Below, one piece after another: positions 23,001 to 36,510 of a DNA stretch of 64,000 bases. Each line of letters opens with the position of its first letter. The first letter of the stretch is position 1. Location of the stretch: contig JAGVRJ010000001.1 in assembly GCA_019059635.1 (NCBI GenBank), positions 868,001 to 932,000 on the forward strand. Direction: 5' to 3'. The notes below the pieces were generated by a model that saw only the letters and a program-made list of their open reading frames with translations, was not told the origin of the DNA and did not search any database. A program made the position numbers and the translations under genes. Origin of the DNA: Proales similis (Eukaryota > Rotifera > Eurotatoria > Ploima > Proalidae).

Positions 23001-26000
23001 GGCCGCATCTTGCATCATCAACCATTTCAAAGTATTTTGAGCGAATTGACCGGCAAATGAGCTGTTTGTTGCGTTGATAGATACTGAATAAACAATTTGA
23101 TTTATATTTTGCTGAATTAAAGTACGAGACGTTCTCAATGCAGTTTGAACATCAGCCACAGGTTTGTGTTGCTCTTCAAACTCACTTTTTCGCAACTTTA
23201 AGTTATTTAATCTATTCTGAGAATCTTGAAGCTCTTTTTGAAAACATGTTTTATTATTGACTCGGTTTGACTTTTCGAGCTTTTTGAGTGAATCATAGAG
23301 GATCTGTGGTTCTTTGCAAACTCCTTTCTCGATTTGTTGCCTTATTTTTGAAGCCATTATAGAACAGCAATTTTTTTCTTGAACGTTGGTCCACGAGAAC
23401 CACTTGAGAAACCCTCGCCAACTCTGAAACTGCTCGAAAATTCGATTTACGACTGAGCGTACATCAAGCCAGGCTTGCTCTAGACATTTGCTGTATTTAC
23501 GACATGAGTCTAACTCGCTACTTTGGTTAATAGAGAGCATGAAACTTTCGGCAGACATAAATGCGCCACATAGATCTTGAATGTCTAAAGGGTCAATTTC
23601 AAAAATCATTTTGCCTTGGCGCAGGAATTTAATGGAACTGAATTGGTTGGAAGCTCGCTCTTCGTAATGCTGCTCAAGCTCTTTTAATTCACTTTTGACT
23701 GCTTCAGTCAGTTTCTCTCGTTTAGAATGCTCTCGATACTTAAAAGGTAGGCCATAAACTTTGGGCTTTACTTTGGGTGTCTCGGATAAGTTTTTGGTCG
23801 TGATACATTCTTCCAAGTAGACTCTTATCGGGTCATGAATAGCAATGAACTCTTGATTATGCTCTATTGCTCGATTATTGTCTAAGATGATGCCCATTGT
23901 GGATTCGAACTTTTCGAGTAGCTGCATCAGAGATGTTTGGTTTGAGTTAAAGGGTATTTGATTTTCGATTAGACGAATACTTAAAAGACGCTTGAAGGAT
24001 AGCCTTTCCAATTTACGTTTATTCTCGCGCACTGTCTTGGATTCGGACAATTCCTCTTTTTTTGTGTCCCCTCCATAGAAGGAAGCAATAATACTAGCGT
24101 CATTACTGGTCCAGTCCAAAAGTGGATCATACACGAACGCCTCTAACAGGGTGAGCAGAGTTTCTCGACCTTCCCTCAGAACTTGAAGCACGTTTTCGCA
24201 AGAAAGCTGAAAGCCTCCATGAACTCCTGAAATGCCAAATGCGTGTTCTAAATTTTGCGTTAATCGGAAAGGAACTCTCTCTGGCACCCGTAGGTTGTGT
24301 CCCTTTTCGAAGCAAATGTTGTAGTCAATATGAGTGATTTGACCTGTGCTGAAATTCATGAGAAGATTATCAAGATGCCGATCACCAAGTCCTATTATAT
24401 ATCCAATCATGGACATAACAGCAGTCGAGCGGTTAAAGAGCTGAACACTTTTCCACCAATTAGCTGGCGTTGAGGCGCTACACCAAATTTCTTTGGAAAG
24501 GAGGTCTTTTGGCGTTTCTCGTATCAGTTCCTCAAGTACTTGTCGCAATATGCCTACTGGGCATTCATTGCGTTTCTCAGCAAAATTTTTGAAATTTTTC
24601 TCTTTAAGTAGAGGATTGAGTTTCGAATAAAACAGGTCATTAGGTCTTGTTTGAGGGTTAGCCACTTGATTTGGCTGTTGGGGTTTAGAAGCTTGGATGG
24701 CTGCTTCTCGCTGCTGCCAACGTTTATAAAGCGTAAACAATGGCGTTGACCCTTCTACCCAAGAGATCAGGCCTGAACGAGGTCCGAGAGGTGTCACCGA
24801 ATAGTGATTTGCATAATAGTCAGGCCATTCTGTCTTGTTGAGCTTGGCAAACATTCTATTGGTGATACCAAGAAGTTGCATTATTTGCTCGTCCAAATGC
24901 AAATCTTCAAGTCCCTTAAACAAATAAGGATAGCGATGGCCGTCTGAACCGATAAAGTATAGCTTCTTGGGTCTAGTCTTAGTCGGAAGTACGTGAACAG
25001 TAGTAGCAATCGAGTAGATTCTAACTCGGTTGCCCTTCTCACCAGGGATCGGTATGGACGTGTTTTTGAGCATGGCCAGTTTGGGACTGATACGATTCAT
25101 GTTGAGGGCAGTGGTTTGTCTTTTTTGACTTTGAGTATGAAATAAATGGTGCAGCTGCTTGAATGTGGTCCAAGCATTATAAGGTGTCTCAGCATTTCCG
25201 CTCTCTTTTATTTTCTCGATGGCTTCATCAATCTTGATCAAAAACTCGCTGGCGAATTCTTCTTCATCTGGCGTTTGTGTTTCTAAGTTGGCGGTCACTC
25301 GGCGTACGTTTTCCAAAATTGATATCATCGGTGTCATCAGAATTTGGTATTTCTCAACCGCGATTTCCTGCTTTTGCTGCTCTTTAATGAATTGATTTTG
25401 TTTTATCCGACTGAGTTCGGCAGAAAGCTGCTCCACTCGTCTATGAATTTCGTTCTGCATTTGGTTGAGAGTGCCATACCAGAGCTCCTCGCGCAACAAT
25501 GTAATGCGCCTCATTTCATGCACAAATAGCTTTACCTCATCGACCATTTGACTTCTGTCCTTGGATATCATGCTGACCAGATTTCGATACAACTTCTTCA
25601 AGCCAGTTATTTGCTCATTTTGAAGTAAAGCCTCTACGCCCAAAGTATCTATTTCTTCTACAATCACACTCTCTACGCTATCTTCGCTTTCGTCACTCGG
25701 CTCGTCGCCACTCACCCAGCTTGATGCATTGGTTATATTTTCTGGTGAATTTTCAATCATTTTCTTTCCTCCTCTTGGGCCACCAATAGACTCGATGTTA
25801 ATTGGACCTTCTTGAGAGCCAACAATAGCCGGAAATATGATCAAATGGGGATAGTCACGGGAAACTCGGCTAAGCAAATTTGAAACCACTTGCTGAACAT
25901 AAGAGTCATCATGATTTAAACGGCAGAACAGCTGCGGAACGATGTTGCTCCATGCCTTTGTTGGAGTCTGATCCAACTCGGAATCAAGTATGTCTTTGAG

Positions 26001-29000
26001 TTCAGATCCATTGCTCGTCAGTAGCTTGAGGATTCGCAGAGTTGCTAATACCTCGTTTGCCGTTATTGAGCTTTGATCTGGACCAGAATTCAATTTAAGA
26101 TAATTCAAGTAGCTTTCACATGACAATCTTTGACAAGCAAGAACTTGACTTTTAACCTCAGTGTAGGCGTCGATTAATGCTTCGATTTGCTGATCACTCA
26201 ACGAGCTTGAGACTAATTGAAGTCTTTTCTTCATCTCGTCGGGCTGAAGGCTTTCTGTTATTTCAAAGTTCTCTTGCAAACCATTACAGGTAAGTATTTG
26301 CTTTGAGAGTTCCTTTTCTTCCGAACTCAGATAAATTGGCAGTATGCGATCAATCAGAGTTTCTTCGGTTGTGTTTTTCGACAAGCTGAGTTGAAAAGCA
26401 GCTTTGGCTGCCGAACTGTAGCACCATGCGCCTAAAAGAAGCCAGCTTTTTGAAAGCTCTGGACAAACACGCGTAGAGAGCTCAAGAAGGTGTCCTTCTT
26501 CCTTATTTGAGAAAGCAAAGCATGGCGAATCTAGGCTTAAATCATTTAATTTTGCTTGTCGCAAAAATGTCTGAATTATTTTCCTCAAATCTGAATCTGA
26601 TTCAGCTCCATTGGTTCCTTTTCTTTTCGAATACCACTTGTTGAGAGTGAGTAAAGCATTTGCGATCTGCTCCTTTAAAGAGGGATCGCATCTGTTCTCT
26701 TGACATAAAACAAACGGAACAGCAGAGTAAAGCGTGTTCAAAAGTATTTTAAAAGAGTATAAACTGGTTGAGTTTATAGTGCCCAAGAGCTTGGCAGCTT
26801 CAACTTCGCATCTTATCAACTCTAAATTTAAACTCTTTCTTACAGATTGCTCTTTATACAGCTTTTCTTCCAGTTGAGTAAATAGAAAGTCTCCTGAAAT
26901 ATCCAGCGTATAACCGTTCTTTTGGAGTAGCCTGTGAAGCAACTTGGAGCCTAATCGCAAGTTCTTAGATTTGCGAGCCAAGCGAGCCAAACAGAACTCA
27001 AGTTCATCAGAAAGATTTGAGCAAATCATAAAAAATGGCCTCGCATGATTAAGGAACGAAATGCTTGCTTTTTGAGGTACAAATTTGTCTTTTTTTTTGA
27101 AACTTATATCCTTTATGATTAAATTCAAGTTTAAAATATCTTGGCAAATATTGAAAAAGAGTTAGAATGGCGTGATCGGATACCTGGCGGTTGATGAGCT
27201 GGGAAAGATAAAAGAGCTGAAGAGATTCTTGAGAATACAGCGAACATTCGTCGAGCCGGAGAGTTCCAACAAGTTTTTCTGATACAAACTCTGACTTGAT
27301 TTCGTCTTCATTTTTTGATCTAAACAAGGAAATTGATCGAAGTTAAGGAGTGATATTTTACCTTCAACTCGCTAGTTACATTTTCGCCATTAAGTCACTC
27401 AATGCTTGTTTGACCACTACAGTGTGAAGTGAATCGAAACTCCAACTGTCATCGATAGTCTTGAAAAAATTCTTGGTCCTCTCCGCTTGAGCTTGAGTAT
27501 CTGCGTTCAAGTTGACGTCAAAAGAGCACATCCGTCTTTTATATCCAATTTAGTCATACAGTCATGGTCTGAAATTTTTTTAAATTTTTGTTACTTGACA
27601 TAGTCCAGGTCCAGTTCGGTCTCGACTTGCCTCCTGAGCTCATCACTGTCCAATTTAGTGATCAGATTCTGTTTGTAAACGGACGCCCACTCAGAATATT
27701 TGCTCCATTCATGGAGATCAAAATGACATTTCAAAACCTTGATAGGACCAGTTTAGCCAGTGCTTTTCTTTTTCATCCGTTACCTACTCGATCGGCCAAA
27801 AAGAATTGGAACGGAAGATTCTCATTGGTTAAGAAACTGTCGAGGGCCAATTCACGATAAGCATCTGCTGCCGCTTCCAAGCTATAATTTACCAATTTGA
27901 TTGTAATTGCCCTTTATAGATAAGATGGAATTGTTCAGTTACTATTGTTGAGACTCAAGTATGGTTGCATCCAGCCACAATTGAGGTCTGTTTTTAACTG
28001 TTGTAAGCATCTGCTTCAATCCGGCCAGAGTTTGCCAGCTACATAGACGTATCAAACATTTGACAAGTATTAGAATCACATGATCAAATTCCTTGCTCTT
28101 TTACATCTAAGTTGAGCTAGAGCTGTTTAAATAACTAAGTCAGAAACTTTACATTTGTGAGATTTGAGTGAAGACAATGATCGATGTACTGAAATGAATG
28201 GCGGACCGCTGCTTCATATTGACCGCTGCGATGTGCAATCACAACCAGCATTAAACGAACGCGCCAGAACCATTCGTTACAAGTCGTTTTGTTTGTTGTA
28301 AAAAAGCTCTTGATTGCCTGTTTAAAAGTGAATAAGCAAGTAAATTGAATAAATCTTAGGATGAGATTTAAAAATATCAAACAAACCTTAGGTGCTGAGG
28401 GTATACTCACTGCAGTTCCTTCACACGCGTTATAAACACATTTCTCGAGCGATTCCACAAACTCGAGTACTAAATGAATTCTGGACACATCGTTTTCCCA
28501 TCCGCTTTGATTTAAATCTTAAGAGGCCCAATTGAGTTTAAAACGATCGTGAAAGTGAATTCTGTGAATAAGTTACAAGTGACATCGGAGTTAAATATTG
28601 CTTTAACTACGTCATTCACGGCGGTGAGGGTATCATTAGCTTTTCCAAACGGAGTTTTCAGTTTGTTTTGCACGCAGAATTGAGCGCATTCCCAGAGGGC
28701 AAAGAACCATAGAAGAGAGTCTTGTTCATCGACCACTGAGTCTAAACTGCTCTTTTCCTCATCGCTGCCATTCTGTTCTTCACTTATTATTTTAGACGAA
28801 TGAAAAATGCGCTGAAGCCAAGTGTTTGAGTAGACACCGCTGAAAACAAGTAAAAATTTGAAGAGATAAACAATGCTATTGTGTTTCTGGATGTTACTTT
28901 TGAACAAATGCGCCTGTGAGCATGTTGGCGATGATGAGCTTGAACTTGTGCTCGCCAATACGAGATTCTACGCTGTGGGTTTGATGGTCACTTCGGGCCA

Positions 29001-32000
29001 AAGGAGCAAATGAAGAGAAATCTTTCTGACTGGTGAAATCAAGGCTAAGTCTGATGCTAAATGGAAATCAATAAAGTTTTATTTGAGGCGAGTTTTGACT
29101 GTTCTACCTTGAGATTTGATTTAGAGGAATTCGAGCCATCAGGTTCAAGTAGTCACTTCTTAGTTTCTGGTTTAGACTGCTCGAATGATATTTGCAGAGC
29201 TCTAAAATTCTTGAATATTTCTAGCATTAAGTTGATTCAACTAAATGAGGAATTAAGCCATTTAAGTTACCTTGAAATCTCATGATTTGGCACGAACTGC
29301 ACAAATTTTGGAAGAAAACTTAAAATGATTTGGTTGCACAAATCAGTAATTTGATCTTCTCTTGAATATGCTGAATCGAATAATTGATCGATTAAACTCG
29401 TCCTGAATCTGAGAAATCGTTTTTCATACCGCAATCAATTACAGCATTCAACAAGTTAGAAAAAGCTTCGGACTCGATAAGATGGGCGCTTTCCACACTG
29501 ATAAACTGCATGATTTCCAGAGTCCAATTCAAGGAAAGAACGCTTTTTTCTCTCAATTCACAAATCTAGAACAAGCATTTGAAATTATTCAATATTCACC
29601 TAACATCCAATCGACAAAATGGATGAGGAATTAGGCTGGCAAGCAGCCGGACAATTCTCTCAAAATAACCCTGAGTGGGTGCACTTGAGAATATAGAATT
29701 TTCGCCTCTTGTTCTTTTGAGGAGTGAAGAACTTGCGAGAAAATGCTCATGCCTGAAATTAATAATAGAAGAGAAATAAGGACAACTGAGTCTCTGATCG
29801 AGGAGATTTACTTGGCGCAGTGCGAATGTAAACGGGTCAGAATTGCCAACTGGATTCTGGAATACTTTTCTGCCAGAAGCCAGTTACACGGGCTCAGTTT
29901 TTCAGTCAGTAATTCAAAGATGTTAGGAGAGAGAGCATACATCTACCATAAGTTAGCGTAAACGTCTTTTTCAAAGATCACATTTTTCAAAGAGCATCTT
30001 ACACAAATCAAGTTGTTCTTTGCATTCGCCAATTGGCCCAAGACAGCAATGTCAAATAGAATGCTCAATTCAGCTTGATTTTTATCGATAAGGTCAGCAG
30101 TATAAGGCTCAACACTAGAAAGGCAATCTAGACTTTTAGAAGCATCTTGCACAATGCTGGTGTAGACTTCTTGTACAATTTGGACTGATTTAATCATAAT
30201 TGATGATTCGTACAACTGATGGACGTTTTGAATGAGCTGTGAATTTTGCTATCAGATAGCGGCTATAATTCATGAGTGAAACTTGTTTGTTTACCTGCGG
30301 ATGGCTCCTAAATCGAAGTTGGTGAACTCGACTTTCGATTGCAAATAATTGCTTGAAAAAATCGATTGAATTGCATTTTACATAGAAGCTCTGAGTCTTT
30401 TGTTGACAATATAAAACCGTTTAGAATTGGGCTTCGGCTGTTTCAAACCTGGTTTAAAAGCTGGACAAAAGAAAGTTCGACTTCAACTGGCCAAATTTGG
30501 CTGGAGTTGTTTTCAAGTAGCAGTATTTCGGTAAGCAAAGGTTCCAACTCAGGCTGACGATCATCAAACATATCGAAGAAAAGAGCAAGACAATAATTAA
30601 CTGGGAAGGATGGTAAAACAAGGTAGCGGGAGTTGAATATAAGAATTGAAACCTGGTTCGAATATTAAACTGGAGTGAGTGGAGCTAAAGAAACATTTGG
30701 CACTGTTCAAGACCACAAAGAGTTTGCTTAGGATATGATTAGCATCAACTGGGGCAAGCTCATATCTCAATGGTCTAAATCGCTCATCCCTCAAACAAGC
30801 TATGCTTTTAGTCACTGAATGGTACACGCTGGATAACTTTAGGTCAGTCTTAACTGATTGAAAAGTCAAAGTCTATCTAACGAACCTGATTAGAGACGCG
30901 AGTTTCTCTATGATCTGCAGTTCCCGCTCGCTCTGCTTAGTGTACTCCTATGTTTGGCATGTGACTTGTTTAAATCGATGGAATGGTATTGATGAGATTA
31001 CCTCTACACATGCTTCGATGTCCTCAACGAACTGGTCGATCAAGTTAAGTGTGAAACGTAAATTACGCAACCAATAAGGCCGAAGTTTAAGCAAAACTTT
31101 TGAAATGAACACAACTGTTTCACGAGACTTTGAGCAGTCAATATGCCAAGCCACAAGGATATCAACAATATCCTTCGATTTTAGAGCCATTCAACTGAGT
31201 GAAAGAAAATGGTAAAATAGAAAACCAGAGAAACAAACCTTAAAAATATGAAACATTCCTTCCGGATAGATTAGAGTCAGTTCCATCATGATTTCAGTGC
31301 TCTTAATCATAAGTTTTTGTTCATCGACGTTTTCTAATAACTTCTTGAGAACGCTCATAAGATACTGAGGTAAAGGCGTTGTTTGATAAGCAAGGTGAAT
31401 TGACGTTTTTCTCTAAACTCGAGCATTTACCATGATGTTCTCCCGAAGATAATAAACGCAACTTGAACTACGAATAGCCTGAGTGAACATGCTTTAATCA
31501 GCGTCTTGTTTCTGAAAAAATTAAATTAAAATGACTACATACAACTTTGAAAGCATCCAAAAGTGCAACTTTGGCATCCACATCTTTTGAATGGCCTTTG
31601 CAACTCAGCATCACTTTGTTACCGACCCAGTTCAGGAATAAGCTTTTTGTTTGGGTTAGATTATCATGATGATATCAGACATCGAGAACAAAAATAGGAC
31701 ATTTTAATGCTTCCTACTGCGGATCACGGTCACTCATTATTATCTCTGCTACTTTGGCTAAAACTTCAACGCTCTTTTCACGTACTTCCTCGCCTTGCCT
31801 GAAAAGAAAAAAATTAAATATTATTTTAACTTAATTCTTGAATCTTAAGTGGAACCTACGTTTCGCAAAGGCTACTTAGAAGAACAGTTAAAGCTGGCCG
31901 AGCCAATTTCAGTACAAACTATTATTTATCAATTACTTGTATAGACATAGTTAATTTAAATGCCTTTTTCATACTCGAACATTCTCTGGCTGATCTAGAT

Positions 32001-32285
32001 AGAGGCTAAGTTCACCTAATTTAGAAAGCCTCTTTTCCTCGTCATCATCTCGCAATAGCTTTTTAAGCTGTCGAGAGAATTTCGAATCATCAGCGTAGAT
32101 CTGGTTATGATCTGACAAAAAAGTGTTTACTGACGTGCATGAAAATATCTTTAGTGGACGTTTTAAAGCTTCCAACCGTATTTGAATTCATCTTCATCGA
32201 TCAAAGTGGTATTGCTGGTCGTCTTGAGTCCAAACCTCTCACCACCCCTGTTGGGCATGCCGGCCGAAGATTTGTTTGAGTACAT
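20073..32285 (-). CDS. SMG1: SMG1, PI3K-like kinase of nonsense-mediated decay
   Basis: A gene spanning 12.2 kb. The N-terminal exon starts MYSNKSSAGMPNRGGERFG. Many short exons encode HEAT-type helical repeats (for example DIVDILVAWHIDCSK near 31150-31190, and LLWFFALWECAQF near 28700). One exon of over 4 kb (27128 to about 22660) carries the FAT end and the kinase domain: ILPTKTRPKKLYFIGSDGH, YPYLFKGLEDLHLDEQIMQ, PLGPRSGLISWVEG, the catalytic loop GLGDRHLDNLL near 24370-24410, and HIDYNICFEKG near 24300-24340. Downstream is a long insertion region rich in helices. The FATC exons near 20290-20073 include RNSYAINIWKRVRQKLEG and end DLNNLARLYEGWTPWV, almost the family terminus. SMG1 phosphorylates UPF1 at premature stops. 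Catalytic residues are all present. Exact exon boundaries in the N-terminal half were not all resolved. Confidence 0.95.
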
Positions 32286-32436
32286 ATTTTGTCTCAAAAA
32301 GTTATCTCAATCGGAAAATTTATGAAAATAGAACAATAATGTCTCTCGCCTAAAACCTAGATGTCTTTTAGATGAAACTCTCAATTTATCAAAATTAACT
32401 TCCAGTTTGTCTTGATCGAAATTAAAAAGGTTAAAA

Positions 32437-32772
32437 TTAGTCTTTATTAAGTTCTAATTCTTTAGAATCGGAAATCAGCATCTCTAGCGGATGTGAGATT
32501 CCTTTTAGCTCGAGGTGATGCCGATTTAGAGGAGTTGCACGCGGATTGCGGCCAAGCTTCAAGTGTTCCTTTGTTTGATCGGAGCTGCTGCCAAGTAAAT
32601 CGTCGCTATCGTCGTTGATCGCTCCCTGAGTTTCCAATTCCTCTGGTGGGTATTCCGATTCATCTATTTTAAATATGTCATCGAAAAGGCGTATTTGCAG
32701 ACCAAATTCGACTTTGACCGGCTCATTGACCGCTACCATTTTAAAAGTTTTTTCCAGTGCGACATTTGTCAT
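32437..32772 (-). CDS. Small acidic protein of unknown function (111 aa)
   Basis: A single-exon frame from ATG to stop lying in the 750-bp space between SMG1 and mLST8 and on their strand. It begins MTNVALEKTFKMVAVNEPVK and contains VEFGLQIRLFDDIFKIDE, an acidic patch with DDSDDLLGSSSDQ, and LNRHHLELKGISHPLEMLI. No signal peptide, membrane span, cysteine cluster or known domain is visible. Length, position between tandem genes and non-repetitive composition suggest a real gene rather than chance, but I do not recognise a family. It could also be an alternative 5' exon of SMG1, or have further unseen exons. Confidence 0.5.
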   Translation of the reverse strand: MTNVALEKTFKMVAVNEPVKVEFGLQIRLFDDIFKIDESEYPPEELETQGAINDDSDDLLGSSSDQTKEHLKLGRNPRATPLNRHHLELKGISHPLEMLISDSKELELNKD

Positions 32773-33032
32773 TTTTTCGATTTACTCTTGAAAAAATATA
32801 TAAATAATTTAAGATTTGATGCATAAAACCGGCACTACTCTACTTGTTTTGCTAGGCAACCATTTACTATCCACTGCTTTATGCACAAGACAGATTATCT
32901 GGAAAAACTTGCTTAACTAATATCCGTGAATAAAGTTCATAAGAACGCAAAGAAAATAAGAAATCCCTTAAATAAAGCTTTATCTTTTTAGTATTTATTC
33001 TTTTGAATTAGAAGCGGATGAAAAATTGTTTG

Positions 33033-34416
33033 TTAGTTGTTTGATGGTGAATCAGAGAAAGCCAAGCAGACAACATGTTTCTGATGGCCAATATATTCAA
33101 GCTTTTTTTGTCCATCTTCCATTGACCACAGACGGGCAATATTGTTTGAAGTTGTGAAAAGATACTTGGAGTCGTTTGTGAAAGCCATGTCCCAAATCCA
33201 CTGGTTATTTTCATCTCTTAATTCCATTTCGTGCTTTTTTCCATAGTCTGCGGTTTTCCAGATCCTAACAGTGCAATCAGCTGATGAAGTAGCTAGACAT
33301 CTTCAAGTTTTTTTTCAATTCATAGTTTTATCCGCTAATTGTATTTGAGAAAAAAGCAAATTCCGTCACCGGTCACCTACGTTGAATCTGGACTTAAAAG
33401 GCATTTAAGGCCATAGCGTTTATGAGCCTGAATACTGTGCCCTCGAGTTAATTTGGGCACTTCGTGTTGACTATCAATCACAAGTGTATACATGTAACAC
33501 ATTCCCTTTTTTGACGAATTAGAACAACTTAATTATTTGATTTGAACTGCAACTTCTGAATAATTACTTTGTTATTTATAGCAGCCAATAAAGAACCTTC
33601 AGGATTTATTGAAACACTACGGATTGGTGATTTAGATTCATCTGGCTCAATTTCCTAAAAAAATCGAACGCTATGGGCTAAAAATAATTTTACAAGTCAG
33701 GTTATTTGAGCTTACCAGAGACCCCGCTTGACGATTTCGGACATCCAACTGAAACAAACGACCAGTTTCATCTCCAAATATGAGATGAATCTTCACAAAA
33801 ACCATTACGCAGGGTGGCTTTACTAGAGAATCGAGATATTTCAATCACCTGGTTTGGATGTAGTGCCACACAATTTATTGAACAGTCGTGCTCGAGCAAG
33901 TTTTCTGCCTTTAATTGATTTGATCTTGGACCAACTGGAACGTTTGCCTTTCAACCATATAAACGAATCGAAACTCACTTCATATCCCACAAACGGATGC
34001 ATTTGTCTTCTCCAGCCGCATACATCCAACTACCGTCTGCCTGAAAGCCTATTGCTACAGTGTTTTTGGTGGTGCCTTCTAGTTTTGTTGGCGACGGACT
34101 CTCAGTCTGCAGCTCATAAATAGACACACTTTGGAAGCCTTGGAACAAGATTACGCTTTTCATTCAGGAAGATTTCAGCATTTCAATTAAATTTCGATGA
34201 AAGCTTACCGCCAGCTGCCAACATCGTTTTGTTTGGGTGAAAAGCCAAGCAGTTGACTTGCTAAAGGCTTGCTTTAGATATTTTCAAACCGACTAAATCA
34301 AGTATTTAACATACGCTATCCTTGTGCGAGAAAGTATGGGTGCATATCCCACTGTGAGGCTCCCACAGCTTGATAGTATTATCGTAACTGCCTGTGGCCA
34401 GAATGGTCGATTTCAT
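33033..34416 (-). CDS. MLST8: WD40 TOR-complex subunit mLST8
   Basis: A multi-exon WD40 protein. Exon 1 (34416-34315) starts [20 protein letters not shown] and [13 protein letters not shown]. Exon 2 carries [16 protein letters not shown]. Next come [42 protein letters not shown], and repeats with conserved [12 protein letters not shown]-type and [16 protein letters not shown]-type segments. The last exon has [30 protein letters not shown] and [13 protein letters not shown]. This matches the seven-bladed mLST8 propeller blade by blade. mLST8 binds the mTOR kinase domain in TORC1 and TORC2. The small size is typical of the family (about 310-330 residues). It is divergent from ZC3H18 with 204 bp between start codons and sits upstream of the unknown 111-aa gene and SMG1 on the same strand. 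Confidence 0.94.
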
Positions 34417-34620
34417 TTGGGTAAAGGATGGTGCGAGTTTTAGTCTGTTTTCGGTGTCAAATCTCGTGTCATTAACATATTAGCATATTAGCGCTTGCTA
34501 GTTTAGTTTTGTTATTAGCGGAGCCAGAATGCACGTTGATACTGAACACTAGTAATGGTGTCATTTTGAGCATTTCAAATCTATCAGATTTGTCTACTTT
34601 AGAGTCTGATCGGCAAAAAA
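34417..34620. promoter_or_regulatory. Shared divergent promoter of mLST8 and ZC3H18
   Basis: The two start codons lie 204 bp apart on opposite strands. The gap must contain both core promoters and 5' UTRs. An AT-rich block with repeated catattag lies near 34475-34495. No standard box is evident. Confidence 0.5.
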
Positions 34621-36132
34621 ATGAACGCCGAAGGTAGTCTGGAAGCGGAAGGACAGCCCGTGGACGTTAGCGATCAGAATCAGCTTGACTATGAAGACGA
34701 TGACCAACCAGATAAGCACGAAACGAAAGCGGACGAGAGTGACGATGGAGAAATCAAAAGCGATGAAGAGGAAGTCGAAGAAAAAGGAGGGCACAGCCCC
34801 TCGGCGAAGCATCGATCTCGTGACAATCCATTACAAGACGATTCAAAGCCTATCTCTGAGGGCGAAGAAGGCGAGATCCAAGATGGAGAAAAAGTGAAAA
34901 AAGCGTTCATACCAAGGGTTCTGTGTAAATATTATCAACGAGGGAGGTGCACTTGGGGTCGAACATGCAAATTTTTGCATCCAGGAGTCAATGACACAGG
35001 AAACTATTCTTTCCTTGACTACCAAGATCCCACGGCTCGAGTGTATCGTCCAGCGGCGGAGCCGATTGGTGATGTGGATTCATCAGAGCCACCTCAGGCT
35101 GAGTCGGCCTGGGAGCGGGGTTTAAGGCAAGCCAAAGAGATGAAGGAAAGAGCCTTAAGACGCAAACAGCAAGAAAAGGAACAGTTTGATGACAAAAAGA
35201 TGAACTTGAGTCTAAAGGAATTCGAGGCAGAAAGCGACAGCGATGAGCGTTACATGAACATAGCCAATGCCAGAGATGCTGACGATGATTTGAATGACGA
35301 CGGCATGAACGTTTTGAGTGCAAGACGACCCGCTCCGGGCTATCAGGAAAATTATGGAAGAGTAAGCCAATCTGCTGAATGATTTTATTGAACTCCGTCT
35401 TTTATTGAACGATTCCATTAGGATTCAAGGATTAGAGACTGGCCTAGAAGAGAGTCTCCAACGCTTCGTGGTCGTGCTGAGCAATGGCAGGAGCCATGGG
35501 GTCATTCAGGCCGGAATAGAGGAAGAAGACAAATTAAATCAGGAGAAAGCTCTTCAAGCTCAAGATCGGGCAGCAGATCCCGATCTTCTAGTTCAAGTTC
35601 ATTTTCCAGCCGCTCAAGTCATTCGAGCTCACCTTCTAAAAGTCATCACAGTGCTCAAAAAACTGCAAAATCTCTTCCCGGTCGCCAGGTCTCAGACCTG
35701 ACAATCAAAAAAGCCAAAACTGAAAAAAAAACCAAACGGTAGTCTCCACATTCAGATTTCCCTTACCAAGAGTCTAATTTTACTTTTTATTTCTTTTAAT
35801 AACCTAAAGAACTAAAAACAAATCGGAATCGTCAGCGAGCAGCTATTCCTCAAGTGAAGACAATAACGACTCAGCGACCAACTCAAGCAGCGACTCCGAA
35901 GCAGATGACACTATGAAAGTAACTATATATACTTTTTTTCGTATTAAAAACAAAGATTATAACAAAGAATCAGACCTCTAATAAGAGGAAAGCGGTAGAT
36001 ACAAGAGAGAACAATGAGAAGAAAAGAGCTAAAACCTCCCCATCAAATGCAATTGATAAAAAGCAAAAAATCAAAGACCAGCTCAAGTTGTTAGAAAGCA
36101 AGCTATCGAAAAAAAAATCCCAACCAAAATGA
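34621..36132 (+). CDS. ZC3H18: CCCH zinc-finger RNA-processing protein ZC3H18
   Basis: Four exons (34621-35361, 35422-35738, 35810-35918, 35968-36132) join in frame to 443 residues. The N-terminal 90 residues are acidic (YEDDDQPDKHETKADESDDG). One CCCH finger follows: CKYYQRGRCTWGRTCKFLHPG, spacing C-X7-C-X5-C-X3-H. The conserved post-finger segment DPTARVYRPAAEP and a helical AWERGLRQAKEMKERAL follow. The second half is RS/Ser-rich and ends in a basic Lys-rich tail. Human ZC3H18 links the cap-binding complex/ARS2 to the nuclear exosome through NEXT. This version is much shorter than human (about 950 residues) but keeps the diagnostic finger and flanks. The divergent promoter is shared with mLST8; the gene ends 226 bp before the tRNA array. 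Confidence 0.9.
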
Positions 36133-36358
36133 CCTGATACTTATTGAGCTAAAAGTACTGGTTATACATATGCTCTCATTTCTATAAAATGTTGGTTAAA
36201 TTTATGTTATTAAAGCATAAAAAAAAGCAGTGTATTTTTTATTAGTTGCTGTTTGTTGTCTAAAAGGCTGAGGCAAGTCAGGTTTGGTCCATTCGATATT
36301 CATCTTAAAGCTATCTAGTTGAGACTTATTCTAAGACCGATTGAACCCAATCTACACA

Positions 36359-36430
36359 TCCCGCGTGGTCTAGTGGTTAGGATTTGACGCTCTCACCGTC
36401 AAGGCCCGGGTTCGATTCCCGGCACGGGAA
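36359..36430 (+). tRNA. tRNA-Glu (CTC)
   Basis: A 72-nt cloverleaf without the CCA. The anticodon loop is CTCTCAC with stem TGACG/CGTCA, so the anticodon is CTC. The A box TGGTCTAGTGG and B box GGTTCGATTCC are canonical. The acceptor stem TCCCGCG/CACGGGA has a C6-A67 mismatch. A T-run terminator follows about 5 bases after the gene. Confidence 0.97.
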
Positions 36431-36510
36431 GTGCTTTTTTTCTTTCACAGACAATTTTTCGGGTCTTAAAGTAAAAAAAAACAATCGATTTGGTATCTGT
36501 GAACGCTCGA

